A stretch of DNA of 64,000 nt from Bacillota bacterium. Lineage in GTDB: Bacteria; Bacillota; Clostridia; Lachnospirales; Lachnospiraceae. Where the stretch lies: the NCBI GenBank assembly GCA_023439505.1, contig JAEXNR010000052.1, forward strand, positions 124,001 through 188,000. The letters run 5' to 3'. Each line of letters opens with the position of its first letter. Positions within the stretch are counted from its first letter, which is position 1. This document shows, piece by piece, positions 36,056 through 44,284 of the stretch. The position numbers and the translations under genes are program-made. A model generated the notes under the pieces. The model was given only the letters and a program-made list of their open reading frames with translations, was not told the DNA's origin and did no database searches.

Positions 36056-36733
36056 TTATTCCACATCTGTTGCTGCCAAAATTGCATGAAATTCCTTGCT
36101 TGTATTTATTATTACCTTCTCCTGGTCAGACAGCAGCATAAAAGCATTACTTATGACCAGCATTACGATTATCAAAATTACCACAAATACCGGCGTCACC
36201 GGTCTCAGAGAAATCCTGACTGAAATGGCCGGCAATAAGAATGGGAATGCTGCAAAGCTCAGCGAAAAGATAGATGCGATCCATTGCAGCGCCTTGGAAT
36301 ATGTCGCATAATGGATGGTAGACAAAGAGATGAGTCCGGCTGCACTCCCCATATTGATCAGATTCAGCGTCCAGGGTATCCACTGCCCTGTCAGAGCTCC
36401 GTTATGTTCCCCCAGTATCAACAATCCAGAGATCAACACCACTTCTCCCAGTATATATCCCAGTACTGTACCATAAATGCAATTCATCTTCCAAAGTTTT
36501 CTTACTGAGATCGGTGTCGCATAGATATTCTCACTCAAACTAAAAATCTCATAATTGAAGCTGAACATAGTTCCAATGGAAACTGTAATTAACGGAAATA
36601 TGGCAATTAAGTTTCGAATCGGCAGCCCCATATAAACATAAAGGTAAAACGCAATGGAGGAAAGCACTATACTTATTCCAGTACTCTTGATAAAGGTCTT
36701 ATCATGGATCTTAAACCATACATAGCTATTCAT
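36056..36733 (-). CDS. ABC-2 type exporter membrane subunit
   Basis: This 225-aa protein has six membrane segments (for example IVLSSIAFYLYVYM, NLIAIFPLITVSIG, VVLISGLLIL and VFVVILIIVMLVISNAFML). There is no recognisable short motif, as is usual for ABC-2 permeases. Its ATG overlaps the stop of the upstream permease gene by 4 bp (ATGA), with an AGGAG site, so the two are translationally coupled and likely form a heterodimer served by the ATPase at 37418. Confidence 0.75.
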   Translation of the reverse strand: MNSYVWFKIHDKTFIKSTGISIVLSSIAFYLYVYMGLPIRNLIAIFPLITVSIGTMFSFNYEIFSLSENIYATPISVRKLWKMNCIYGTVLGYILGEVVLISGLLILGEHNGALTGQWIPWTLNLINMGSAAGLISLSTIHYATYSKALQWIASIFSLSFAAFPFLLPAISVRISLRPVTPVFVVILIIVMLVISNAFMLLSDQEKVIINTSKEFHAILAATDVE

Positions 36734-37365
36734 AAACTGATACTCCTATTCACCATTTTTTCTCTGCTTACGTCAGAGATTTCTTTCTTCCACAGCACAG
36801 CAAACAAAGTAAGACAAGAAATTATCATAATGATAAAAATAATGGTATTGATTTTCAGAATAATGATATACCCTAATGTGATGACAGCTTGCAGTAATAA
36901 AATAAACCATCTCCCTCTGTTCATAGATACAACAATCCATTTACCAATACCCATACCAAAACCACAGAGTATGAATCCCATGGATAGAAATACTGCCAGA
37001 TCCCGTAAGGATAAGTGTATACTAAGCTGATTCCTCCTATAGATGATAGCGCCCGCCACCACAGTAAGAACGATCTGCGGTATATAGATTGCTGACAGGT
37101 AATATAATTTTGATGTTACAACATCCTTCACACTGATTGGCAGTGTTACAATCACTTCCATGTTCTTAAATAGTTCATTATCTTGAAACACATGGAGGAA
37201 ACTTCCAAAAAACAGGATTAATAATCCAGCCGTCAGCATCTCTCCATATGTTAAATAGATGCTTCCGGCACTGCTTGCCATCATCAGTACGGCGAATAAC
37301 ATGGGGATGACAGGAACGATGGATTTCCTCCACCCTGTAAATTCTTTAAAACAAAATGCTGTCAT
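36730..37365 (-). CDS. ABC-2 type exporter membrane subunit
   Basis: This 211-aa protein has about six hydrophobic segments (IVPVIPMLFAVLMMASS, AGLLILFFGSFLHVF, IYIPQIVLTVVAGAIIY, FLSMGFILCGFGMGIG, and a double segment near 155-190). The conserved-looking LPISVKDVVTSKLYYLSAIY is typical of ABC-2 permeases. The partner permease overlaps its stop and the ATPase lies 52 bp upstream, so the three form one exporter. Confidence 0.78.
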   Translation of the reverse strand: MTAFCFKEFTGWRKSIVPVIPMLFAVLMMASSAGSIYLTYGEMLTAGLLILFFGSFLHVFQDNELFKNMEVIVTLPISVKDVVTSKLYYLSAIYIPQIVLTVVAGAIIYRRNQLSIHLSLRDLAVFLSMGFILCGFGMGIGKWIVVSMNRGRWFILLLQAVITLGYIIILKINTIIFIIMIISCLTLFAVLWKKEISDVSREKMVNRSISL

Positions 37366-37417
37366 ACTCTTTTCCTCTTACCTTCTTGTTTTCATTCTCA
37401 CATTCTTATTTTCATTC

Positions 37418-38155
37418 TTATGCAGGCTCTTGTGCAACAATCAGTTTCATATATACTTCTTCTAATGATCCGCACTGATATTTCTTCAGAAAATAACCCG
37501 TTGTTCCTTTATCCAGTATCCTTCCCTCCTTGATAAAGGCCAACTGTGTCGCAATTCTCTGGGTTTCATCAAGGTTATGAGAGTTGACAAATATGGTACA
37601 GCCCTCCTTCTTTAATTGCAATAACAGATTTCGTACCAGAATTTGCCCTTCCAGATCCAGCCCTCTTAAGGGTTCATCCAGGATCAGGAGCTTTGGCTGA
37701 TGAATTAATGCCCTGGCCAGACAAAGCCGCTGCTTCATTCCTCTTGAGAAGAATGTTATTTTTGATCCGGCATGTTCTGAAAGTCCGACTAACTTAAGCC
37801 CTCTTTCAATTCGCTCTCTTCTCTTTGCCTTCTCCTCTTTAGGATAGTAAATCCGGTCAAAGAACTCCATGTTATCCCATGCCGATAAGTCCTTAAACAG
37901 TCCGAGGTTATCCAAAAGAAATCCTATTTTATATTTCTCCTGCCCAAATTCCTTATCGGCTACCGGTATATGATTTACAGATATCTTTCCCGTTGTTGGT
38001 GAATAAAGGTTCAAAATTAATCTGACAAGCGTGGTTTTTCCCGCGCCGTTTGGACCGATCAGGGAAAATATTTCACCATCATCAATTGTTAAATCAATAT
38101 GCTGCAGGATTTCTTTATGATCAATTATTTTGGATACATCTTGAATTTCTATCAT
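37418..38155 (-). CDS. ABC exporter ATPase
   Basis: This 245-aa ATPase has Walker A IGPNGAGKTTLVRL (about 35-48), signature FFSRGMKQRLCLARAL (about 132-147), Walker B LLILDEPLRGLD and the H-loop VNSHNLDETQRI. The signature lacks the usual LSGGQ (it reads FSRGM), as is common in drug/antibiotic ABC-2 exporters. A TTG at 38176 is in frame but without ribosome site; the ATG at 38155 with GAGAGG fits better. It is encoded just after the XRE/DUF2178-like pair and before two permease genes. Confidence 0.92.
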   Translation of the reverse strand: MIEIQDVSKIIDHKEILQHIDLTIDDGEIFSLIGPNGAGKTTLVRLILNLYSPTTGKISVNHIPVADKEFGQEKYKIGFLLDNLGLFKDLSAWDNMEFFDRIYYPKEEKAKRRERIERGLKLVGLSEHAGSKITFFSRGMKQRLCLARALIHQPKLLILDEPLRGLDLEGQILVRNLLLQLKKEGCTIFVNSHNLDETQRIATQLAFIKEGRILDKGTTGYFLKKYQCGSLEEVYMKLIVAQEPA

Positions 38156-38205
38156 ACTCCGCTTCCTCTCTGACAATTATGCCAAGGCAAAAACCCGTGC
38201 TTACG

Positions 38206-38625
38206 CTATAATCTCTTCGCATAATAGTTAATAAACACTGTGAATAATACACCCTTACCCAAAAGCAAGCCCGCAATCGTTACGATAATCCATTTATCTA
38301 CCTGCAAGAAGGAGAAAAGTATGATACAGCCTGAAAGCAAATAGGTCATAATGTGACTCACCATTGCGGATGCTTTCTCTTTGATCACAACATTCCGTTC
38401 ATCCTGTACTTCGATTTGATTCTGACGTCGGTATTCCTTTGCTTTCTCTTGCGGCACCACAAAGGAGTAGATCAGATAGCCTGCCCCCAGGACAGTGAAT
38501 ACGCCGCCAAGCCCATATCCAAAACCCGATAATGTGGCGGTCTGTTCTGTTACAAAGACCCGGGTGGCCAGATACAGCAATATTATTCCTGTAATACTCA
38601 TAAATAAATACAATAATCGTCTCAT
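38206..38625 (-). CDS. DUF2178-like membrane protein
   Basis: This 139-aa protein has four membrane segments in two pairs. The cytoplasmic loop between the pairs carries IEVQDERNVVIKEKASAM, the phrase (E..DER...I..KA) that I associate with DUF2178-type proteins encoded next to small XRE repressors. It follows the XRE gene by 61 bp. The function is unknown. The second XRE gene in this window (62243) is likewise followed by small membrane proteins. Confidence 0.7.
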   Translation of the reverse strand: MRRLLYLFMSITGIILLYLATRVFVTEQTATLSGFGYGLGGVFTVLGAGYLIYSFVVPQEKAKEYRRQNQIEVQDERNVVIKEKASAMVSHIMTYLLSGCIILFSFLQVDKWIIVTIAGLLLGKGVLFTVFINYYAKRL

Positions 38626-38686
38626 TCAATCCCTCTTTCCGGCAGCTTCCTGCCTAAATTAATATAAAAGGTTTGGGTTTCGTCTG

Positions 38687-38893
38687 TCATTGCCTTTCCT
38701 CTGCCTCATAAATAAAAATATCTTCAATCGTCACATTAAAATACCGTGCGATCTTAAACGCCAACAGAATGGATGGGTTATATCGGCCATTCTCCAACGA
38801 TCCGATGGTCTGTCTTGACACCTCCAGATCCTGCGCCATCTGTTCCTGCGTTATCCCGCTTGCCTTTCTGATTTCTTCCAGTCTGTTCTTCAA
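38687..38893 (-). CDS. XRE-family transcriptional regulator
   Basis: This 68-aa protein is little more than a helix-turn-helix (ASGITQEQMAQDLEVSRQTI, then ENGRYNPSILLAFKIARYF) with a short tail. The start is TTG after GAAAGGGG. It heads a run of genes including a DUF2178-like protein and an ABC exporter. Its own promoter is flanked by two direct repeats (38914-38934 and 38957-38977), a layout that points to autoregulation. Confidence 0.92.
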   Translation of the reverse strand: MKNRLEEIRKASGITQEQMAQDLEVSRQTIGSLENGRYNPSILLAFKIARYFNVTIEDIFIYEAEERQ

Positions 38894-38913
38894 TTTTGCA
38901 CCCCTTTCATTTC

Positions 38914-38977
38914 AATGTAAAGTTCGCTTTCCATTATTATATTCCTTTCCCCGAAGAATGTCAAGGTAGCTTTCCAT
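38914..38977 (-). promoter_or_regulatory. Consensus promoter with two 21-bp direct-repeat operators
   Basis: TTGACA (38959-38964), a 17-bp spacer and TATAAT (38936-38941) form a perfect sigma-A promoter for the XRE gene. A 21-bp sequence is repeated at 38914-38934 and 38957-38977, 43 bp apart and differing at only a few positions. One copy covers -35 and the other the start region. Confidence 0.85.
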
Positions 38978-39026
38978 TTTATTCTCGAAGACAATTTGAA
39001 GCACCGACAAGACGATTCACATGCCA

Positions 39027-39074
39027 TAAAAAAATGTCTGAAGTGCTTATGAATTCATAAGCTGCTTCAAACAT
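39027..39074 (-). terminator. Terminator after the TauE/SafE gene
   Basis: An inverted repeat centred on GAATTC (39034-39074) reads GCTTATGAATTCATAAGC at its core. On the minus strand it is followed by a run of seven T. Confidence 0.85.
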
Positions 39075-39171
39075 CCTTGTGTTCTGACGCTATCTCATTG
39101 CCATGTCATGTAATTGTCTGCATCACGGGGAGAAGTCCCATGGAATACCGGATTTACCTTCTGTTGCATTT

Positions 39172-39912
39172 TCAGAAAATTATCTTAACGATGCCAGTGA
39201 TAAATAAAAACAGGATAATAATCCTTGTCAGCATTCCTTTAGAAACCCGATGAAATACCTTAAGGCCGAATAAGGTGGAAATCACTAATACAATTAGCGC
39301 CATCCCGGAATACCCTAATGTTATCGGCGTTACATTTCCATGGTATATATGCATTAGAAACATGATAAAACCTGCTGCTACAAACGTTGCCTGTGTATTA
39401 ACAATATACTCGGTTTTATCCTCAAACAAACTTCGGTAATAAAATACAATGGGAGGGCCTCCAATTCCCAGCAATCCTCCTATGATACCGCTAAAACCCC
39501 CGACCATGATGCTGATTACAGGATTTGATTTTAATTTCCACATCCCATTCTCATTGAGCATGAATAGCCCAGCAAATAGGATCAGCGTAATCCCCAACGC
39601 TATTTTTAATACACTGTTATTAAAATGGAACAGCAAATCAGTTCCAACCGCCTGAAAAAAGGAGAAGGATAACGTGGTCACCAAAATCTTTCGTATATTT
39701 GGCCATCGTTTCATCCGTATTAAGACACTTAAGCTTTGCAGCAGTGACAGCAGGGCACAGATCCCCACAGAAGTTTTAAACCCCAATATTGCCGGGATAA
39801 AACTCATAAACAGGATTCCAAAACCAAATCCAGTGACCCCTTGCAGAAAGGCGGCCGCAAATACGACGATCAAAAATAGCAGTATGCTTTGCGCTTCAGG
39901 TAAATAATTCAT
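39172..39912 (-). CDS. TauE/SafE-family membrane permease
   Basis: This 246-aa protein has about eight membrane segments and the paired glycine-rich motifs of the family, GVTGFGFGILFMSF (about 25-38) and GGFSGIIGGLLGIGGPPIVF (about 135-154). The family exports or imports sulfite, sulfonates or other organic anions. There are no sulfur-metabolism genes nearby, so the substrate is open. It seems monocistronic, with a strong terminator downstream and pstB ending 130 bp upstream on the same strand. Confidence 0.9.
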   Translation of the reverse strand: MNYLPEAQSILLFLIVVFAAAFLQGVTGFGFGILFMSFIPAILGFKTSVGICALLSLLQSLSVLIRMKRWPNIRKILVTTLSFSFFQAVGTDLLFHFNNSVLKIALGITLILFAGLFMLNENGMWKLKSNPVISIMVGGFSGIIGGLLGIGGPPIVFYYRSLFEDKTEYIVNTQATFVAAGFIMFLMHIYHGNVTPITLGYSGMALIVLVISTLFGLKVFHRVSKGMLTRIIILFLFITGIVKIIF

Positions 39913-40043
39913 TATCTATTCCCTTTTTCCTGTGAATTCATATCGATCGATATAACGTGAATCCATCGGTACTAAAGGATAGAATACCATATTGAGGAGG
40001 AACGCATCAACACAAATTGCGGCTTTTTTAGTCAAACGTTTTC

Positions 40044-40793
40044 TTAACCAAAGTGCCCGCATACATAATCCATTGTCTGCTTCTCCTTGGGATTGGTAAA
40101 GATTGTTTCTGTCGTATCAAATTCAACCAAATCTCCAAGCAAAAAGAAGGCGGTTTTGTCTGCGATACGAGAGGCCTGCTGCATATTATGCGTAACAATA
40201 ACTATGGTGTAGGTCTTCTTCAGGCTCATTAATAAATCTTCAATTTTGTAAGTGGAGATAGGATCCAGTGCACTGGTCGCCTCATCCAGCAAAATCACCT
40301 CCGGGTTTAATGCAAGTGTTCTTGCGATACAGAGACGCTGCTGCTGTCCACCGGACAGATCCAATGCACTCTTTTTTAACCGATCCTTTACCTCATCCCA
40401 AAGTGCCGCCGCTTTTAAACTACTTTCCACAATATCATCCAGCTCGCCTCTTCTTTTTCCATGGTACTTGGGTGCATAGGCAATATTGTCATAGATGCTT
40501 AAGGGGAAGGGGTTGGGTTTTTGAAATACCATTCCTATTTTCTTACGGACTAACATGGAGTCTATTTTACTGTCATAGATATTGATATTATCATATATTA
40601 CTTCTCCGGTAATGCTGCAATTGGGTATGATATCATTCATTTTATTTAGTACCCGAAGAAAGGTTGATTTGCCGCAGCCGGAAGGCCCGATCAGTGCCGT
40701 AATCTCATTTTTCTCAATCTCCATATTCACGTTGTTTAACGACTGTTTCTCTCCATAAAAGAGATTCAGGTTCTTTATCGAAATAATACTCAT
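40044..40793 (-). CDS. pstB: Phosphate ABC transporter ATPase
   Basis: This is the ATPase of the high-affinity phosphate importer. Walker A IGPSGCGKSTFLRVLNKMND (about 32-51), signature LSGGQQQRLCIARTLA and Walker B VILLDEATSALDP are present. The FLRVLNKMND string and the C-terminal TNPKEKQTMDYVCGHFG are PstB hallmarks. The start ATG overlaps the end of pstA. No phoU follows, unlike in most pst operons. Confidence 0.97.
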   Translation of the reverse strand: MSIISIKNLNLFYGEKQSLNNVNMEIEKNEITALIGPSGCGKSTFLRVLNKMNDIIPNCSITGEVIYDNINIYDSKIDSMLVRKKIGMVFQKPNPFPLSIYDNIAYAPKYHGKRRGELDDIVESSLKAAALWDEVKDRLKKSALDLSGGQQQRLCIARTLALNPEVILLDEATSALDPISTYKIEDLLMSLKKTYTIVIVTHNMQQASRIADKTAFFLLGDLVEFDTTETIFTNPKEKQTMDYVCGHFG

Positions 40794-41674
40794 TATTTAT
40801 AACTCACTTTCTTCCTGAAGAAACCCGCGATGATATTCGCTGTCAGGTTTATGATAAATACCAGTATCATTAAGGTAGCAGCCATTGCATATGGTACCCA
40901 GCCAGGTGAATTACCTTCCGTTGCATACAGATATAGCTGCACGGTCAGCCCTGCTCCAGGCTCAACAATATGTTTTACATAATTGGTCGGCATAATATAG
41001 TCCACACCCGCGGTATATAGAAGGGCTGCGGATTCACTTACAATCCGGCCGATGCTCAGAATAATTGCAACAACAATTCCGGGCAAAGCACAAGGAAGTA
41101 AAATGGTACGGATAATGTGCAGCTTTGATGCGCCCAGAGAAAATGCCGCCTCACGATAGGAGGGATTTACTTGCAGAAGTGCCTCTTCCGTGGTACGAAT
41201 CATGGTAGGAAGAACAATCAGTGCACAGGTAAGTGCACCTGAGAGCATGGACCCGCTGCCGCTGCCGATTCGTATGGTATTTACGAAGAAGGCCAGACCA
41301 AACAGACCATATACAATAGAAGGAATTCCTGCAAGGATTTCAATGGAAAAGCGAAATGCTGCTATTATCTTCCCCTGCTTTGAATATTCGGCCAGATAGA
41401 TCGCAGTTCCTACCCCTAACGGTATGGAAACCACAAGCGTAATGATAACCGTATATAAGGTATTAATAATCATAGGCGCAATCCCATAGGTTTCATTCAG
41501 ACGGGAAGGTGCTGTCGTAAGAAATTCCCAGGTAATATAAGGGAGTCCTTTTATAATGAGATAGACAATAATCGCAATGACCATTGCAACAACAGCCGCG
41601 GTAACAAAATAAATCAAAGCCCGTACTGCTATAACGCCAGGTCTTATTTGTTTTTCATAACTACATTTATCCAT
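40793..41674 (-). CDS. pstA: Phosphate ABC transporter permease PstA
   Basis: This 293-aa inner permease has six membrane segments, with TAPSRLNETYGIAPMIINTLY, GIPSIVYGLFGLAFF and the ATPase-contact region EAAFSLGASKLHIIRTILLP. It overlaps pstC by 8 bp and pstB by 1 bp. With PstC it forms the membrane channel. Confidence 0.96.
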   Translation of the reverse strand: MDKCSYEKQIRPGVIAVRALIYFVTAAVVAMVIAIIVYLIIKGLPYITWEFLTTAPSRLNETYGIAPMIINTLYTVIITLVVSIPLGVGTAIYLAEYSKQGKIIAAFRFSIEILAGIPSIVYGLFGLAFFVNTIRIGSGSGSMLSGALTCALIVLPTMIRTTEEALLQVNPSYREAAFSLGASKLHIIRTILLPCALPGIVVAIILSIGRIVSESAALLYTAGVDYIMPTNYVKHIVEPGAGLTVQLYLYATEGNSPGWVPYAMAATLMILVFIINLTANIIAGFFRKKVSYK

Positions 41675-42545
41675 TCAGATTTCCCGCCTTTTTAATTAAG
41701 AAATGAAAAATAGAATTGATAATAAATACAAATACAAACAAAACCAATCCTATTCCGATCAATACTCCCCTTGTCTGTTCTGTGGCATAAGACATCTCTG
41801 TTACGATGGCTGTCGTCAGGAAACGTACCGGTTTTAGCATGGATGGCATCTGAGGAATGTTACCTGCCACCATGATGACTGCCATCGTCTCACCCATCGC
41901 CCTTCCAACTCCAAGTAATACTGCTGCCATAATACCGGATTTTGCCGCCGGCAAAACAATGGTGAACAATGCATATTCTTTTCTCACACCTAAAGCATAG
42001 GCTGCTTCCAGATAGCCTTTGTTAACAGCATTGATGCTTGACTCACTCACACTGATGATGGTTGGAAGCGTCATGATGATCAGGACAATCACGGCCGCCA
42101 ACATGGAAAGTCCGGACGAGAGATCAAAGCTTCTCTGTACAAAAGGTACAATAAAGATAAGTCCCATAAAACCATAAATAACGGAGGGTATTCCTGCCAG
42201 CAAGCTGATAATCGCCCTGAGAACAGAGCCCAGCTTCTTTGGCATCATTTGCCCGATGGCCAGTGCCACCAGTATTGAAATGGGAACTGCAAATAAGACG
42301 GTGAAAAACGTGGCATAAAATGAAGATAAGATAAAGGTTAGTATTCCATATTGGGGGGGCTCATTTGCAGAATTCCATACCGCACCAAATAAAAATTTTC
42401 CTAATCCTACTTTTGCAATACTTGGTCCTCCATTCATCACCATGAAAATTCCAATCAGGATAACCGAAATAATTGTAATTAATGCAAAGGAAAATACAAC
42501 TGCTTTGAAAATGTCGTTGTATAAATACACTTTTTGTTTTTTCAT
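41667..42545 (-). CDS. pstC: Phosphate ABC transporter permease PstC
   Basis: This 292-aa permease has six membrane segments. The FLFGAVWNSANEPPQYGIL stretch, SLLAGIPSVIYGFMGL, EAAYALGVRKEYALFTIVLP and GRAMGETMAVIMVAGN are typical PstC. A ribosome site precedes the ATG. The 126-bp gap to pstS holds a perfect hairpin that could reduce read-through from pstS. Confidence 0.96.
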   Translation of the reverse strand: MKKQKVYLYNDIFKAVVFSFALITIISVILIGIFMVMNGGPSIAKVGLGKFLFGAVWNSANEPPQYGILTFILSSFYATFFTVLFAVPISILVALAIGQMMPKKLGSVLRAIISLLAGIPSVIYGFMGLIFIVPFVQRSFDLSSGLSMLAAVIVLIIMTLPTIISVSESSINAVNKGYLEAAYALGVRKEYALFTIVLPAAKSGIMAAVLLGVGRAMGETMAVIMVAGNIPQMPSMLKPVRFLTTAIVTEMSYATEQTRGVLIGIGLVLFVFVFIINSIFHFLIKKAGNLNG

Positions 42546-42600
42546 TCTTTTCCTCCTTTCTGCGCTGCTTTAATGTATCTCAACCTCCGGAATTAGCGAT

Positions 42601-42624
42601 TGGCACTGCTATAAAGCAGTGCCA
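42601..42624 (-). terminator. Hairpin between pstS and pstC
   Basis: A perfect 10-bp inverted repeat TGGCACTGCT-ATAA-AGCAGTGCCA. No strong T-run follows, so it is more likely a leaky attenuator or 3'-end stabiliser of pstS mRNA, which would keep the binding protein more abundant than the permeases. Confidence 0.6.
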
Positions 42625-42671
42625 AAACAAATCCTGACTATTGAAGCATTCAGTTTTTGACCAAGATGTGC

Positions 42672-44054
42672 TTATTTGCTTACTGTTACTTTACAGGTTG
42701 CGGTTTTATTTCCATCTTTTGTTACAACTGTGATTACTGCATTTCCTGCAGCTTTCGCTGTAACAACACCTGTTGAAGAAACAGTTGCCACCTTAGCATT
42801 GGAGGTCTTCCATGTCACATTTTTATTGGTTGCATAGGAGGGATTTAATGTTGTTTTTAATGTTACTGTTTTTCCAACCTTAAGTGCAGCTGTTGCTTTG
42901 TCTACGCTTACGCTGCTTACAGGATATGCTACTGTTACCTTACAGGTTTTTGTAATATTAGACCCATCTTTTGTCTTAGCTGTGATGGTTGCAGTACCCT
43001 CACCAACACCTGTTACTAAGCCGGCTGTAGATACGGTAGCTACATCCGTGTTAGAAGAAGTAAATGTTAAGGTAGGATCACTTGCATTAGAAGGGCTGAC
43101 TTCAGGTATTAAGGAATATCTTGTACCCGGCATAATGGTTGCGGTATTGCTTCTTAATGTAATGCTTTCTACTTTAACTTTAACAAGGTTGTTCTTAACA
43201 AATCCCATCTTATCAATGATCTTCTGACCATCGGCGCTTGCAATGAAATCAAGAAATGCCTGTGCAGCAGGGGTAATTGCTTTTTGTTTATTGGAAACCA
43301 GTAAGAAAGGTCTTTTAATTGCATATGTACCATCAGCAACGGTATATTTGGAAGGCGTTACACCTTCTACTTTTAACGGTTTTACCTTGGATTCATCCAT
43401 ATCTCCAAGAGACATATAACCGATTGCACCGGAGTTATTCTGAACAGACGTCTGAACAACACCCGTACTTGCAAGTGAACCATCAAGCTGAACATCATAG
43501 CCACTTGGAAGTGCGGTACCGTAATCTGCCTTAAAGAAATCTTCGAAACAGCTTCTTGTACCGGATCCTGCTTCCCGTCCGAAAGGAGCGATCTTAACGC
43601 TAGTGGTATAGGAACCATTTACCTGATTCCAATTTAACGCTGATGTATCTCTTGTATAGATTTTATAAAGCTGTGCAGGAGAAATCTCCTCCAAAGGATT
43701 GTTATTATTTACAACAATAGCAAGTCCATCCAGACAGATCTGAGTTTTATTCAATACTTCAGCTTCTGCACTTGTTAAAGCTCTGCTGGACATACCAAAA
43801 TCTACGACACTCTTTGCATCTTTTGCATCTGTAATACCTGCACCGGAACCGGTAACGTTCTGCTCAACAACTTTGATACCCGGGTTTTTCTGCATAAATG
43901 CCTCAGCAAGAGCCTGGATCAGAGGATTAACAGAAGTTGATCCTGACAATGTTACAGTTCCTGTCACGTTTGCTGCTGATGCAGTCTGAGGAACATAAAC
44001 GAAATTTGAAATAACCAATGCCGCTAACAATACAAATGAAATAATCTTTTTCAT
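42672..44054 (-). CDS. pstS: Phosphate-binding protein PstS with two C-terminal Ig-like (Big_2) domains
   Basis: This is the extracellular phosphate receptor of PstSCAB. Residues about 30-285 are the PstS fold: LSGSTSVNPLIQALAEAF, VVEQNVTGSGAGITDA, PFGREAGSGTRSCFEDFF and GYMSLGDMDESKVKPL. Two bacterial Ig-like group 2 domains follow (about 293-375 and 378-458), each with the LKTTLNPSYATNKNVTWKTS / VATVSSTGVVTAKAAG type of signature. The signal peptide ends VPQTASA-A and has no lipobox Cys, unlike most Gram-positive PstS lipoproteins, so surface retention may depend on the Ig-like domains. Ribosome site AAAGGAG. Confidence 0.95.
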   Translation of the reverse strand: MKKIISFVLLAALVISNFVYVPQTASAANVTGTVTLSGSTSVNPLIQALAEAFMQKNPGIKVVEQNVTGSGAGITDAKDAKSVVDFGMSSRALTSAEAEVLNKTQICLDGLAIVVNNNNPLEEISPAQLYKIYTRDTSALNWNQVNGSYTTSVKIAPFGREAGSGTRSCFEDFFKADYGTALPSGYDVQLDGSLASTGVVQTSVQNNSGAIGYMSLGDMDESKVKPLKVEGVTPSKYTVADGTYAIKRPFLLVSNKQKAITPAAQAFLDFIASADGQKIIDKMGFVKNNLVKVKVESITLRSNTATIMPGTRYSLIPEVSPSNASDPTLTFTSSNTDVATVSTAGLVTGVGEGTATITAKTKDGSNITKTCKVTVAYPVSSVSVDKATAALKVGKTVTLKTTLNPSYATNKNVTWKTSNAKVATVSSTGVVTAKAAGNAVITVVTKDGNKTATCKVTVSK

Positions 44055-44100
44055 AAAATTGCTCCTTTATAATTATTTTAACTACCTGTTTTATATACTA

Positions 44101-44147
44101 ATTTTACCTTGTACAATGTAAAATCTGATATCCATAAATGGTAAAAT
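44101..44147 (-). promoter_or_regulatory. Palindromic operator upstream of pstS
   Basis: Positions 44101-44124 form a 24-bp palindrome with arms ATTTTAC/GTAAAAT and a TTGTACAA core (one mismatched pair). A further GTAAAAT half occurs at 44141-44147. It overlaps the probable -35 region; TATATA and TATAAA -10 candidates lie between it and the pstS start. PhoP-type repeats (TTTACA-like) are the obvious candidate ligand. Confidence 0.55.
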
Positions 44148-44219
44148 ATACGTATAGTTTTGTAAATTTCATGTAATTCCACCAGATATATGTAACCTAT
44201 ACCCGCACAGCGCAACATA

Positions 44220-44277
44220 AAAATAACCCTTCAAACCGCAAATCGATAGAATCAATCCCGGTCTGTAGGGCTATTTT
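44220..44277 (-). terminator. Possible terminator after the transglutaminase-like gene
   Basis: AAAATAACCCT (44220-44230) pairs with AGGGCTATTTT (44267-44277) with one mismatch around a 36-nt loop. On the minus strand the hairpin ends GGGTTATTTTTATG. Confidence 0.4.
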
Positions 44278-44284
44278 GTTATCA

